Positions 51,077 through 59,321 of a stretch of 64,000 bases of DNA are shown here, one piece after another. Source of the stretch: Pseudomonas capeferrum (lineage in GTDB: Bacteria > Pseudomonadota > Gammaproteobacteria > Pseudomonadales > Pseudomonadaceae); the NCBI RefSeq assembly GCF_000731675.1, contig NZ_JMIT01000004.1:1-64000 (forward strand), written 5' to 3'. How positions within the stretch are numbered: position 1 is the stretch's first letter; each line of letters starts with the position of its first letter. The notes beneath the pieces were generated by a model, which was not told where the DNA came from, ran no database searches, and worked only from the letters and a program-made list of their open reading frames with translations. A program made the position numbers and the translations under genes.

Positions 51077-51726
51077 ATGATTACCTGACCATCGAACACT
51101 GCGAAGAAACGCTTTGGCTGTTGCCGGACAAAGCCCTGTACTGGCCTGCCCGCCGCGCCCTGCTGGTAGCCGATGTGCATATCGGCAAGGCCGCCAGCTA
51201 TCGCGCCCTTCATCAACCCGTGCCGCGCGGTACTACCGAAGCCACCTTGGCACGCCTGAATACCCTGCTGGCCAACCATGACTGCCAATTACTGGTCGTG
51301 CTCGGCGATTTCCTGCATGCCCGCACCGGCCGCGCACCTGCGACGCTGGCCAGGCTGCAGGCGTGGCGCCAACGGCATGCCGAGCTACGGATCGTGCTGG
51401 TGCGTGGCAACCATGATCGCCACGCGGGCGACCCACCGGCTGAACTGGGTATCGAAGTGGTGGAAGAGCCGTGGGTGTTGGCACCTTTTGCCTTGCAGCA
51501 CGAGCCTCTCGCCCACCCCCAGTACCCGGTGCTGGCGGGGCATGTTCACCCTGTGTTCGTCTTGCAGGGGCGAGCCAGGCAGCGACTGCGCCTGCCTTGC
51601 TTTCTGATCGATGACAAAGTCAGCCTGCTACCCGCCTTCGGTGAGTTCACCGGTGGCTGGCGCGTCCACCCCGATAGCACCAGCCGAGTGTTTCTGACCG
51701 GCGCTGAACGGGTATGGGCGCTATAG
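51073..51726 (+). CDS. pdeM: Ligase-associated endonuclease PdeM
   Basis: A 217-residue calcineurin-type metallophosphoesterase. All metal-binding blocks are present: VADVHIGKAASYR, LVVLGDFLHARTG, LVRGNHDRHAG and LAGHVHPVF. PdeM is the nuclease partner of the ligase-associated helicase. It ends the repair operon and is convergent with a small hypothetical gene. Confidence 0.92.
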   Translation: MNDYLTIEHCEETLWLLPDKALYWPARRALLVADVHIGKAASYRALHQPVPRGTTEATLARLNTLLANHDCQLLVVLGDFLHARTGRAPATLARLQAWRQRHAELRIVLVRGNHDRHAGDPPAELGIEVVEEPWVLAPFALQHEPLAHPQYPVLAGHVHPVFVLQGRARQRLRLPCFLIDDKVSLLPAFGEFTGGWRVHPDSTSRVFLTGAERVWAL

Positions 51727-51736
51727 CAGCAGCGGC

Positions 51737-51961
51737 TTAGGCGACCGGCGCGGGAGGCGGCTCATCGGGCAAGGTCGGTTCACCTGGCTCCATGGGCGTT
51801 TCACCGGGTTGCGATGGTTGCGGGGTATCGGGACCTGGCTGGTGAGGCACGCCCCCCGCCTGCATCGGCAGCGGATGCGCCAGCAATGACCACGGCAACA
51901 ACCCGACCTGATTGGGCTGCAAGCCAGCCAGCTTGGCACTGATTGCGGGATGGAGTTTCAT
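51737..51961 (-). CDS. Small proline-rich hypothetical protein
   Basis: A 74-residue protein starting MKLHPAISAKLAGLQPNQVGLLPWSLLAHPL. After a short ordered N-terminus the last 40 residues are proline-, glycine- and glutamate-rich and probably unstructured (PGETPMEPGEPTLPDEPPPAPVA). GGAG before 51961 supports the start. It is downstream of dcd on the same strand. I do not recognise a function. Confidence 0.55.
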   Translation of the reverse strand: MKLHPAISAKLAGLQPNQVGLLPWSLLAHPLPMQAGGVPHQPGPDTPQPSQPGETPMEPGEPTLPDEPPPAPVA

Positions 51962-52055
51962 TGGCGGCTCCTGACGGGCGCCGATACGCGTCATGCACAT
52001 CGGCAGTTACCCGTTGGAGTACCAAACACACGGGGAATTCCCCGCGCTCGTCGGC

Positions 52056-52622
52056 TCAGGTGCGTGGCAAGGTGACGCCGCGCTGGCCCTGGTACTTGCC
52101 GCCGCGGTCCTTGTACGACACCTCGCACTCTTCGTCGGATTCGAGGAAGAGCATCTGCGCCACACCTTCGTTGGCATAAATTTTTGCCGGCAGGGTGGTG
52201 GTGTTGGAGAACTCAAGGGTCACGTGGCCTTCCCATTCCGGTTCGAGCGGGGTGACGTTGACGATGATGCCGCAGCGCGCGTAAGTGCTTTTGCCCAGGC
52301 AGATGGTCAGCACGTTGCGTGGAATGCGGAAGTACTCCACAGTGCGGGCCAGGGCGAAGGAGTTTGGCGGGATGATGCAGACGTCGCTCTTGACGTCGAC
52401 GAAGCTGCCGGCGTCGAAGTTTTTCGGGTCGACGGTGGCCGAATTGATGTTGGTGAACACCTTGAATTCGTCGGCGCAGCGCACGTCGTAGCCGTAGCTG
52501 GAGACGCCGAAGGAGATGACCCGGCTGTCGTGCTCGCCGCGCACCTGGCGCTCGACGAACGGTTCGATCATGCCGTGTTCCTGCGCCATGCGGCGAATCC
52601 ACTTGTCCGATTTGATGCTCAT
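52056..52622 (-). CDS. dcd: dCTP deaminase
   Basis: A 188-residue trimeric enzyme that deaminates dCTP to dUTP for thymidylate synthesis. It contains the family blocks MSIKSDKWIRRMAQEHGMIEPF, the substrate segment GKSTYARCGIIVNVTPLEPEWEGHVTLEFSNTT with the catalytic Glu, and the C-terminal YQGQRGVTLPR lid. Length is exactly typical of Pseudomonas Dcd. Confidence 0.97.
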   Translation of the reverse strand: MSIKSDKWIRRMAQEHGMIEPFVERQVRGEHDSRVISFGVSSYGYDVRCADEFKVFTNINSATVDPKNFDAGSFVDVKSDVCIIPPNSFALARTVEYFRIPRNVLTICLGKSTYARCGIIVNVTPLEPEWEGHVTLEFSNTTTLPAKIYANEGVAQMLFLESDEECEVSYKDRGGKYQGQRGVTLPRT

Positions 52623-52959
52623 GGCGGGTGTCCTGAAGAGTTGCTAGGTGAAAATCGTGAGGCGCATCTTACCGGTCCCGGCGCTCGCTTCAAAGTTCCA
52701 TCCTGCATTCTGGCTATAATCCCCGCCGGGCGGGGCCTACAGCCGCCGCCGATCTGAATTTCAGTAAAGCGGCTTCTGGCCATTGGCAGGTTGCAGAAAG
52801 TGGGGTAAGGTGACGCCACTGTGCTGCACGTGACACCGAGAATCTCTAGTTTGATGCACGATCTGATCGGCCCATCTCTGAATTTTCTGCTCTCTTTGCA
52901 CTCAGTCCCGGGCAGGGTTTTTCCTGACCGTAATCAACTTTGTCCAAGGAGACAGAAAC
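52623..52959. other. Spacer with cold-shock gene leader
   Basis: This 337-base gap separates dcd from the divergent cold-shock gene. No protein gene is credible. A perfect TATAAT lies at 52715-52720 on the + strand with only a weak -35. If used, the cold-shock mRNA would have a leader of about 230 bases, long enough for the cold-responsive structure known in cspA mRNAs. AAGGAGACA at 52949-52957 is the ribosome site. Confidence 0.5.
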
Positions 52960-53169
52960 ATGTCCAATCGCCAAAACGGTACCGTTAAGTGGTTCAACGA
53001 TGAGAAAGGCTACGGCTTCATCACCCCTCAGTCGGGTGACGACCTCTTCGTACACTTCAAAGCCATCCAAGCTGACGGCTTCAAGACCCTGAAAGAAGGC
53101 CAGGCTGTTACCTTCGTCGCTACCCGCGGCCAGAAAGGTATGCAGGCTGAAGAAGTTCAGATCGCCTAA
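52960..53169 (+). CDS. Cold-shock protein, CspA family
   Basis: A 69-residue single cold-shock domain that binds single-stranded RNA and DNA. RNP1 is KGYGFIT and RNP2 is DLFVHF, with the aromatic core residues intact. The TVKWFND start and GPQAxxVQ-like end are typical. A very strong ribosome site and long leader suggest high, temperature-dependent expression. Which of the several Pseudomonas paralogues (cspA, capB) it corresponds to is not decidable here. Confidence 0.95.
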   Translation: MSNRQNGTVKWFNDEKGYGFITPQSGDDLFVHFKAIQADGFKTLKEGQAVTFVATRGQKGMQAEEVQIA

Positions 53170-53193
53170 GTCGATCTAAGCTTACAAGCTTTC

Positions 53194-53224
53194 AAAAAAC
53201 CCGCCTTCTGGCGGGTTTTTTTAT
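53194..53224 (+). terminator. Terminator of the cold-shock gene
   Basis: AAAAAACCCGCC / GGCGGGTTTTTT with a TTCT loop, followed by more T residues. A textbook intrinsic terminator. Confidence 0.95.
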
Positions 53225-53240
53225 GCCTTCTGCAATGGCA

Positions 53241-53280
53241 TGCCCTGTAGAAGCGGCCTTGCCGGGCCGCTCCTGCAGAG
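53241..53280. repeat. REP-like GC hairpin
   Basis: CTGTAGAAGCGGCC and GGCCGCTCCTGCAG pair with two mismatches around TTGCCG. It resembles the short extragenic palindromes common in P. putida genomes. Confidence 0.6.
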
Positions 53281-53301
53281 ACCGCTGCAGCGGCGAGGAT
53301 A

Positions 53302-54396
53302 TCAATCCTCGCTGATGGTAATGCTCGGCATCGCCGGCGCCGCCGCTTCCTGCAGGACGATGCGCGCGCCCACCTGGCGGGCCAACTCCTGATAGACCAT
53401 GGCGATCTGGCTTTCCGGCTCGGCAATCGCCGTCGGCTTGCCGCTGTCGGCCTGCTCACGGATCAGCATCGACAGCGGCAGCGAGGCCAGCAGGTCGACG
53501 CCGTATTGGGCCGCCAGCTTTTCACCGCCACCTTCGCCGAACAGGTGCTCGGCATGGCCACAGTTCGAACAGATGTGCACGGCCATGTTCTCCACCACAC
53601 CCAGCACCGGGATGTTGACCTTGCGGAACATTTCCACGCCCTTCTTGGCGTCCAGCAGGGCCAGGTCTTGCGGGGTGGTGACGATCACCGAGCCGGCCAC
53701 CGGTACTTTCTGCGCCAGGGTCAGCTGAATGTCACCGGTGCCCGGCGGCATGTCGATCACCAGGTAATCGAGGTCATCCCAGGCGGTCTGGGTCACCAGT
53801 TGCAGCAGCGCACCGGACACCATCGGGCCACGCCATACCATCGGCGTGTTGTCGTCGGTGAGAAACGCCATGGACATGACTTCCACACCATGCGCCTTGA
53901 TCGGCACAAACCACTTCTGCTCGCGAATCTGTGGCCGGGTGCCTTCAGCGATGCCGAACATCACGCCCTGGCTTGGGCCATAGATATCCGCGTCGAGAAT
54001 ACCTACCCGGGCGCCTTCACGGGCCAGGGCCAGGGCCAGGTTGGCAGCAGTGGTCGACTTGCCGACGCCACCCTTGCCCGAAGCCACGGCGATGATGTTC
54101 TTGACGTTGGCCATGGCCGGTACCTGGGCCTGGGCCTTGTGCGCGGCGACCACGCAGTCGATCGACACCTGGGCACTGGTGACGCCGTCAAGGTTGCCGA
54201 TTGCTGTCTGCAGTACCTGGGCCCAGCCGTTCTTGAACAACCCTGCGGCATACCCCAGTTGCAACTGCACACTGACCTGACCGCCCTGGATATCGACGGC
54301 GCGCACACAGCCGGCGCTGACCGGATCCTGGTTCAGATAGGGGTCGGTGTACTGGCGAAGCACGCCTTCGACGGCGGCACGGGTGACGGCACTCAT
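53302..54396 (-). CDS. apbC: Iron-sulfur cluster carrier protein ApbC (Mrp)
   Basis: A 364-residue P-loop ATPase that holds and transfers Fe-S clusters. An N-terminal DUF59/MIP18-like domain (about 1-90) is followed by the deviant Walker A GKGGVGKSTTAANLA with its signature lysine, and by the CxxC cluster motif CSNCGHAEH near residue 280. Length and order are typical of Mrp/ApbC. GGGAG before 54396 fixes the start. It is divergent from metG. Confidence 0.95.
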   Translation of the reverse strand: MSAVTRAAVEGVLRQYTDPYLNQDPVSAGCVRAVDIQGGQVSVQLQLGYAAGLFKNGWAQVLQTAIGNLDGVTSAQVSIDCVVAAHKAQAQVPAMANVKNIIAVASGKGGVGKSTTAANLALALAREGARVGILDADIYGPSQGVMFGIAEGTRPQIREQKWFVPIKAHGVEVMSMAFLTDDNTPMVWRGPMVSGALLQLVTQTAWDDLDYLVIDMPPGTGDIQLTLAQKVPVAGSVIVTTPQDLALLDAKKGVEMFRKVNIPVLGVVENMAVHICSNCGHAEHLFGEGGGEKLAAQYGVDLLASLPLSMLIREQADSGKPTAIAEPESQIAMVYQELARQVGARIVLQEAAAPAMPSITISED

Positions 54397-54554
54397 GGAG
54401 ACTCCCATTGGCAAACTGAATGTAAAACAGGCGCCTATCCTAACCCGTCAATCGTCAGCAGGTGCGACTGTGGGGTGAAATATCTTCGCCAGCCCTTTAT
54501 AGTGGCCGATCACCCTCATTTTTACCCCGTAGCCAGATAAGTAGCCGAGCCACC

Positions 54555-56600
54555 ATGTCCGAGCCACGTCAGATTCTCGTCACCAGCGCCTTGCCCTATG
54601 CCAATGGATCAATCCATCTTGGCCATATGCTCGAGTACATCCAGACAGACATGTGGGTCCGCTTCCAGAAGCTACGCGGCAACCAGTGCATCTATGTCTG
54701 CGCCGACGACGCCCACGGCTCGGCCATCATGCTGCGCGCCGAAAAGGAAGGCATCACGCCCGAACAGCTGATCGCCAACGTCCAGGCCGAGCACAGCGGC
54801 GACTTCGCCGATTTCCTGGTGGACTTCGACAACTTCCACTCGACCCACAGCGAAGAGAACCGCGAGCTGTCCGGCCTGATCTACACGCGCCTGCGTGAGG
54901 CCGGGCACATTGCCACCCGTTCGGTGACCCAGTATTTCGACCCTGAAAAGGGCATGTTCCTGGCCGACCGCTTCATCAAGGGCACCTGCCCCAAATGCGC
55001 GGCCGAAGACCAGTACGGCGACAACTGCGAAAAGTGCGGCGCCACCTACGCCCCCACCGAGCTGAAGAACCCCAAGTCGGCCATCTCCGGTGCCACCCCG
55101 GTGCTGCGTGATTCCCAGCACTTCTTCTTCAAGCTGCCCGACTTCCAGGCGATGCTGCAGCAGTGGACCCGCAGCGGCACCTTGCAGGAGGCCGTCGCCA
55201 ACAAGCTCGCCGAATGGCTGGACTCGGGCCTGCAGGAGTGGGACATCTCCCGCGATGCGCCGTACTTCGGCTTCGAGATCCCGGGCGAGCCGGGCAAATA
55301 CTTCTACGTCTGGCTGGATGCGCCAATCGGCTACATGGCCAGCTTCAAGAACCTCTGCGCGCGCCGCCCGGAGCTGGACTTCGATGCGTTCTGGAAAGAA
55401 GACTCCACTGCCGAGCTGTACCACTTCATCGGCAAGGACATCGTCAACTTCCACGCATTGTTCTGGCCAGCCATGCTCGAAGGCGCGGGTTTCCGCAAGC
55501 CAACCGCAGTCAACGTGCACGGCTACCTGACCGTCAACGGCGCCAAGATGTCCAAGTCGCGCGGCACCTTCATCAAGGCGCGCACCTACCTGGACCACCT
55601 GCAACCGGAATACCTGCGCTACTACTACGCGGCCAAACTGGGCCGTGGCGTAGATGACCTGGACCTGAACCTGGAAGACTTCGTGCAGAAGGTCAACTCC
55701 GACCTGGTCGGCAAGGTGGTCAATATCGCCAGCCGTTGCGCAGGCTTCATTCACAAAGGCAACGAAGGTGTGATGGTGGCCGGCGATGCCGCACCTGAGC
55801 TGACCGAGGCCTTCCTGGCCGCCGCACCGTCCATTGCCGAGGCCTACGAGAGCCGCGACTTCGCCCGTGCGATGCGCGAAATCATGGCCCTGGCCGACCG
55901 CGCCAACGCCTGGATCGCCGAAAAGGCCCCTTGGTCGCTGGCCAAGCAGGAAGGCAAGCAGGACGAGGTGCAAGCCATCTGCGCTCAGGGCGTAAACCTG
56001 TTCCGCCAGTTGGTGATCTTCCTCAAACCGGTACTGCCGTTACTGGCTGCCGACGCCGAGGCCTTCCTCAATGTCGCGCCGCTGACCTGGAACGACCACC
56101 AGTCGCGCCTGGAAAACCACCGCCTGAACGCTTTCAAGGCACTGATGAGCCGCATCGAACCGGCCAAGGTCGAAGCCATGGTCGCCGCGAGCAAGGAAGA
56201 CTTGCTGGCTGCTGCCGGCCAGGCCCAGGCCCCGGCCGGCAATGGCGAGCTGACCAAGGAGCCGCTGTCGGCGGAAATCGAGTTCGACACCTTTGCCGCC
56301 GTCGACTTGCGCGTGGCCCTGATCGTCAAGGCCGAGGCCGTCGCAGGTGCCGACAAGTTGCTGCAACTGACACTGGACATCGGTGACGAACGCCGCAACG
56401 TGTTCTCCGGTATCAAGTCGGCCTACCCCGACCCCTCCAAGCTGGAAGGCCGCCTGACCATGATGGTAGCCAACCTAAAGCCTCGCAAGATGCGCTTTGG
56501 CGTGTCCGAAGGCATGGTCATGGCTGCCGGCCCTGGCGGTGAAGAGATCTACCTGCTCAGCCCCGACAGCGGCGCCAAACCAGGCCAGCGCATCAAGTAA
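54555..56600 (+). CDS. metG: Methionyl-tRNA synthetase
   Basis: A 681-residue dimeric synthetase. The class I HIGH box appears as HLGH (GSIHLGHML), the zinc knuckle as CPKC..CEKCG, and the KMSKS box intact as AKMSKSRGT. The anticodon domain follows, and a C-terminal tRNA-binding domain of the EMAPII type begins near residue 575 (FDTFAAVDLRVALIVKAEAV). The start at 54555 gives the normal N-terminus MSEPRQILVTSALPYANG. Confidence 0.98.
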   Translation: MSEPRQILVTSALPYANGSIHLGHMLEYIQTDMWVRFQKLRGNQCIYVCADDAHGSAIMLRAEKEGITPEQLIANVQAEHSGDFADFLVDFDNFHSTHSEENRELSGLIYTRLREAGHIATRSVTQYFDPEKGMFLADRFIKGTCPKCAAEDQYGDNCEKCGATYAPTELKNPKSAISGATPVLRDSQHFFFKLPDFQAMLQQWTRSGTLQEAVANKLAEWLDSGLQEWDISRDAPYFGFEIPGEPGKYFYVWLDAPIGYMASFKNLCARRPELDFDAFWKEDSTAELYHFIGKDIVNFHALFWPAMLEGAGFRKPTAVNVHGYLTVNGAKMSKSRGTFIKARTYLDHLQPEYLRYYYAAKLGRGVDDLDLNLEDFVQKVNSDLVGKVVNIASRCAGFIHKGNEGVMVAGDAAPELTEAFLAAAPSIAEAYESRDFARAMREIMALADRANAWIAEKAPWSLAKQEGKQDEVQAICAQGVNLFRQLVIFLKPVLPLLAADAEAFLNVAPLTWNDHQSRLENHRLNAFKALMSRIEPAKVEAMVAASKEDLLAAAGQAQAPAGNGELTKEPLSAEIEFDTFAAVDLRVALIVKAEAVAGADKLLQLTLDIGDERRNVFSGIKSAYPDPSKLEGRLTMMVANLKPRKMRFGVSEGMVMAAGPGGEEIYLLSPDSGAKPGQRIK

Positions 56601-56605
56601 GCCCC

Positions 56606-56636
56606 CTGCCCCGGCCTCAGTGCCGGGGCAGTTCCA
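56606..56636 (+). terminator. Hairpin after metG
   Basis: CTGCCCCGGC and GCCGGGGCAG pair around TCAGT, just after the metG stop. Few T residues follow, so termination may be partial and some transcripts may enter the Rnf-like operon. Confidence 0.6.
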
Positions 56637-56687
56637 TCCCCCGCTGAATGCCGGACAATCGCTGTGATTCCCGGCTATCGTCAGTTC

Positions 56688-57236
56688 ATGAGTGACTACA
56701 TTCTGGTTCTGGTCAGCGCCACGCTGGTCAATCATCTGTGCTTGGCGCAACAGCCGACTTCCCGGCTGCGCTTGCATGTGCTCGGGCTGGCCTGCGCCTT
56801 GGCCATCGTGCTGGGGCTGATTGGCGCCCACCTGCTGAGGTGGCTGGTGCTCGACCCTTGGCAACTCCACGAACTGAGCCTGTTCCTGTTGCTGCCCTGG
56901 CTGGCGCTTCTGGCCTTCGGCATCCCCTGGGCACTGGCAAGGCTGCGCCCTGCTTGGCCGGTGGCTGACCTGCCCACACTGCTGCTGTGCAACGCCAGCG
57001 TGCTGGGCCTGGCGCTGCAAGGGGCAGGTGACGGCAATGCCTGGTCGGCAACACTGACCAAAGGCCTGCTGGCAGGCGCAGGCTTGTGGCTTGCTCTGGT
57101 TCTTTTCGCCGACTTGCGCCAGCGCAGCGCCCAGGCCGACATCCCAGTCGCCCTGCGCGGCCTGCCCATAGAGCTGCTTGGCGCCGGAGTGATGGCCATG
57201 GCGTTTTCCGGCTTCAACGGACTCTTTGCGCAATGA
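56688..57236 (+). CDS. rnfA: RnfA-like membrane subunit, divergent
   Basis: A 182-residue protein with six predicted helices matching RnfA/NqrE. The opening SDYILVLVSATLVNH fits SDYxLLFxGTxLVNN of RnfA, and NASVLGLAL and the end AGVMAMAFSGFNGLFAQ also align. Standard RnfA has two buried cysteines that hold a membrane [2Fe-2S] cluster, in GLCPF and TTNCAVLG. Here the first region reads AQQPTSRL and the second reads LLCNASVLG, so the cysteines are missing or shifted (Cys18, Cys36 and Cys101 are the ones present). It overlaps rnfD by four bases; no RnfB or RnfC follows. Alignment is from memory. Confidence 0.8.
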   Translation: MSDYILVLVSATLVNHLCLAQQPTSRLRLHVLGLACALAIVLGLIGAHLLRWLVLDPWQLHELSLFLLLPWLALLAFGIPWALARLRPAWPVADLPTLLLCNASVLGLALQGAGDGNAWSATLTKGLLAGAGLWLALVLFADLRQRSAQADIPVALRGLPIELLGAGVMAMAFSGFNGLFAQ

Positions 57237-58201
57237 AGCCCGACCCCCGCCTGCGCACGAGCATGGCCCTGGTGCTACTGGCCTGCCTCCCCGGTTTGCT
57301 GACACTACTGTGGCAGCAGGGCTGGGGGCTGCTGTGCAACCTGCTGCTATGCGCCAGTGCAGCGCTGCTCTGTGAAACACTGATATTGAAGCTGCGTGGC
57401 GAGCCCGTCAGCCTGGCACTGACCGACGGCAGTGCACTGGTGACCGCCGTGCTACTGACGGCGGCGTTGCCCACCCTGGCCCCTTGGTGGCTGCCCATGA
57501 TCGCCGCTGGCACGGCTATCGGCATCGGTAAACAGGCCTTTGGCGGGGTCGGCCGCAACCTGTTCAACCCGGCCATGCTGGGCTATGCCTTCGTGTTGCT
57601 GAGCTTTCCCTCACAGATGAACCATTGGCCAGGTCAGCCGGCTGGCTTGTTCGAGACCCTGCAGCAGGTATTTGGCGGCGCCGAGCACATCGATGCCTGG
57701 GCCCAGCCGACCCTACTCGATGGCCTGCGCCATAACCGCAGCCTGACCGTTGATGAATTGTTCGCCACCCACCCGGGCTTCGGCAATATCGGCGGGCGCG
57801 GCGCGGAATGGGCCAACCTGGCGTTTTTGCTGGGTGGGCTGTTTCTCTTGCAGCGCAAGGTGTTTAGCTGGCATGCGCCAGCAGGTTTGCTGGCGGGGTT
57901 GTCGCTGTTCAGCCTGCTGGCCTGGAACGGCTCAGGCTCGGACTCCAATGGCTCCCCCTTGCTGCACCTGTTTTCTGGCTCGACCATGCTCGCCGCTTTT
58001 TTCATCGCCACCGAGCCTGTCTCCGGCCCCAGGAGCGATTGGGCCAAGCTGGTGTTCGGCTTTGCTGTGGGCCTGTTGATCTACCTGATCCGCACCTGGG
58101 GCAGTTACCCCGACGGCACGGCGTTCGCCATTCTGCTGATGAACCTTGCGGTCCCCAGCCTTGAACGGCTTGCCTTGCGCCGCCAGCAGGCTGCCCGGTG
58201 A
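57233..58201 (+). CDS. rnfD: RnfD-like membrane subunit
   Basis: A 322-residue membrane protein with about ten helices matching RnfD/NqrB. Strong family blocks are DGSALVTAVLLTAALPTLAPWW, GGVGRNLFNPAMLGYAFVLLSFP, LLHLFSGSTMLAAFFIATEPV and LIYLIRTWGSYPDGTAFAILLMN. The covalent-FMN loop, normally Dxx(S/T)GAT, reads DAWAQPT with Thr160, so the threonine stays but the Ser-Gly-Ala before it is lost and flavin attachment is uncertain. It starts inside the rnfA stop (ATGA), directly where rnfB and rnfC would normally stand. Confidence 0.88.
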   Translation: MKPDPRLRTSMALVLLACLPGLLTLLWQQGWGLLCNLLLCASAALLCETLILKLRGEPVSLALTDGSALVTAVLLTAALPTLAPWWLPMIAAGTAIGIGKQAFGGVGRNLFNPAMLGYAFVLLSFPSQMNHWPGQPAGLFETLQQVFGGAEHIDAWAQPTLLDGLRHNRSLTVDELFATHPGFGNIGGRGAEWANLAFLLGGLFLLQRKVFSWHAPAGLLAGLSLFSLLAWNGSGSDSNGSPLLHLFSGSTMLAAFFIATEPVSGPRSDWAKLVFGFAVGLLIYLIRTWGSYPDGTAFAILLMNLAVPSLERLALRRQQAAR

Positions 58202-58800
58202 GCCCCCATATGCGCACGGCAGGGTTGCTGCTGGTGACTGCGGTACTGGCATTGTCGACCGCGCTGATCTGGCGCGAGTGGACCCTCCCCGCCGTCAGCC
58301 AAGCCGAAAAGCAGCTGCAGAGCCGTCAGAGGCTCGCCGTCCTGCCGGAGGGCAGTTACGACAACCTGCCGTTGGATACCCCACTGCCAAGGCCTGCCTC
58401 GCATCGCCCGCACAGTCGCATCGTGGCGGCCTACCGGGCTACGCTGGCGGGTAAGCCTGCGGCCATCGTCCTGGTGACCCAGGCCCAAGGCTATGCCGGG
58501 CCAGTGGTGCTAAGCATCGCCATCGCCCCTGATGGGCGACTGATCGGTAGCCAGGTGGTCGAACAGCAGGAAAGCCCCGGGCTCGGTGGTCGCCTTGCCG
58601 ACCCGCAAGTGAACTGGCTGAAGCAATTTGCCAATCGCCGCCTGAGTGATCACTGGGCATTGAAGCGTGACCAGGGCGATTTCGACCAACTCGCAGGCGC
58701 AACAGTGACCTCGCGGGCAGTTATCGAGGCATTGCAAGATGCCCTGGTCTATTTCGATGAACATCGCCACGACCTCCTTGGGGACCCTGCCGATGAATAA
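58198..58800 (+). CDS. rnfG: RnfG-like FMN-binding periplasmic subunit
   Basis: A 200-residue protein with one N-terminal helix and a periplasmic FMN-binding domain. GYAGPVVLSIAIAPDG, EQQESPGLGGRL, and the flavinylation core DQLAGATVTSRAV with Thr169 all match RnfG, so ApbE-type covalent FMN is likely. A GTG start overlaps the rnfD stop by four bases; an ATG at 58210 is an alternative. It is the best-conserved subunit of this reduced operon. Confidence 0.88.
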   Translation: MSPHMRTAGLLLVTAVLALSTALIWREWTLPAVSQAEKQLQSRQRLAVLPEGSYDNLPLDTPLPRPASHRPHSRIVAAYRATLAGKPAAIVLVTQAQGYAGPVVLSIAIAPDGRLIGSQVVEQQESPGLGGRLADPQVNWLKQFANRRLSDHWALKRDQGDFDQLAGATVTSRAVIEALQDALVYFDEHRHDLLGDPADE

Positions 58801-59317
58801 GGGCTACTTGCTGGCCGCCAGCCTTGCCCCTCTTCTGGGAGCCACGCAAACGTTGCTCTTGGCCGCAGCCCTAGGTGCGTGCGCGGTGATGATGATCGGC
58901 CTGCATCAAGTAGTGCTGGTGCCGTTGCGCAACCGCCTGAAAGGCGCCGCACACATGCTGGCAAGCCTGCTGTTATTGGCGGCCCTGGCCAGTTGCCTGC
59001 AATTGGCCCTGTGGGCCTGGCTGCTGCCGGTAGCACTGCTGCTGGGCCCGTACCCTGCGCTACTGTGCCTGCCGTGCCTGGTAGCAGACTATCTGCTGCC
59101 ACATGAAGGGCGTTGGCGCTCACTGTTGTTGAATCTGGCTGGCCTGCTGGCCGCCTGCCTGCTGCTCGGCGCCTGCCGCCAATGGCTGGCCGAAGGGCTG
59201 GGCCTGCACCTTGCCAGCCTCGCCCCTGGCGCGCTGCTACTGCTCGGACTGCTGTTGGCCTTGTACAATCACCTGCGTCCGGGCACCGCCCACCCACGTC
59301 GTCAAGGAAAGCGCTGA
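58793..59317 (+). CDS. rnfE: RnfE-like membrane subunit, short and divergent
   Basis: A 174-residue very hydrophobic protein with about five to six helices. Position between rnfG and nth, and the opening LLAASLAPLLGATQT compared with LLGLCPLLAVTST of RnfE, support the call. The cysteine of GLCPLL is alanine here. A later CLPCLVAD may keep the second cysteine of TNCIVVG. Standard RnfE is about 230 residues, so this one is roughly a quarter shorter. Its start overlaps rnfG by eight bases. The sequence is the least certain of the four. Confidence 0.7.
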   Translation: MNKGYLLAASLAPLLGATQTLLLAAALGACAVMMIGLHQVVLVPLRNRLKGAAHMLASLLLLAALASCLQLALWAWLLPVALLLGPYPALLCLPCLVADYLLPHEGRWRSLLLNLAGLLAACLLLGACRQWLAEGLGLHLASLAPGALLLLGLLLALYNHLRPGTAHPRRQGKR

Positions 59318-59321
59318 TTCC

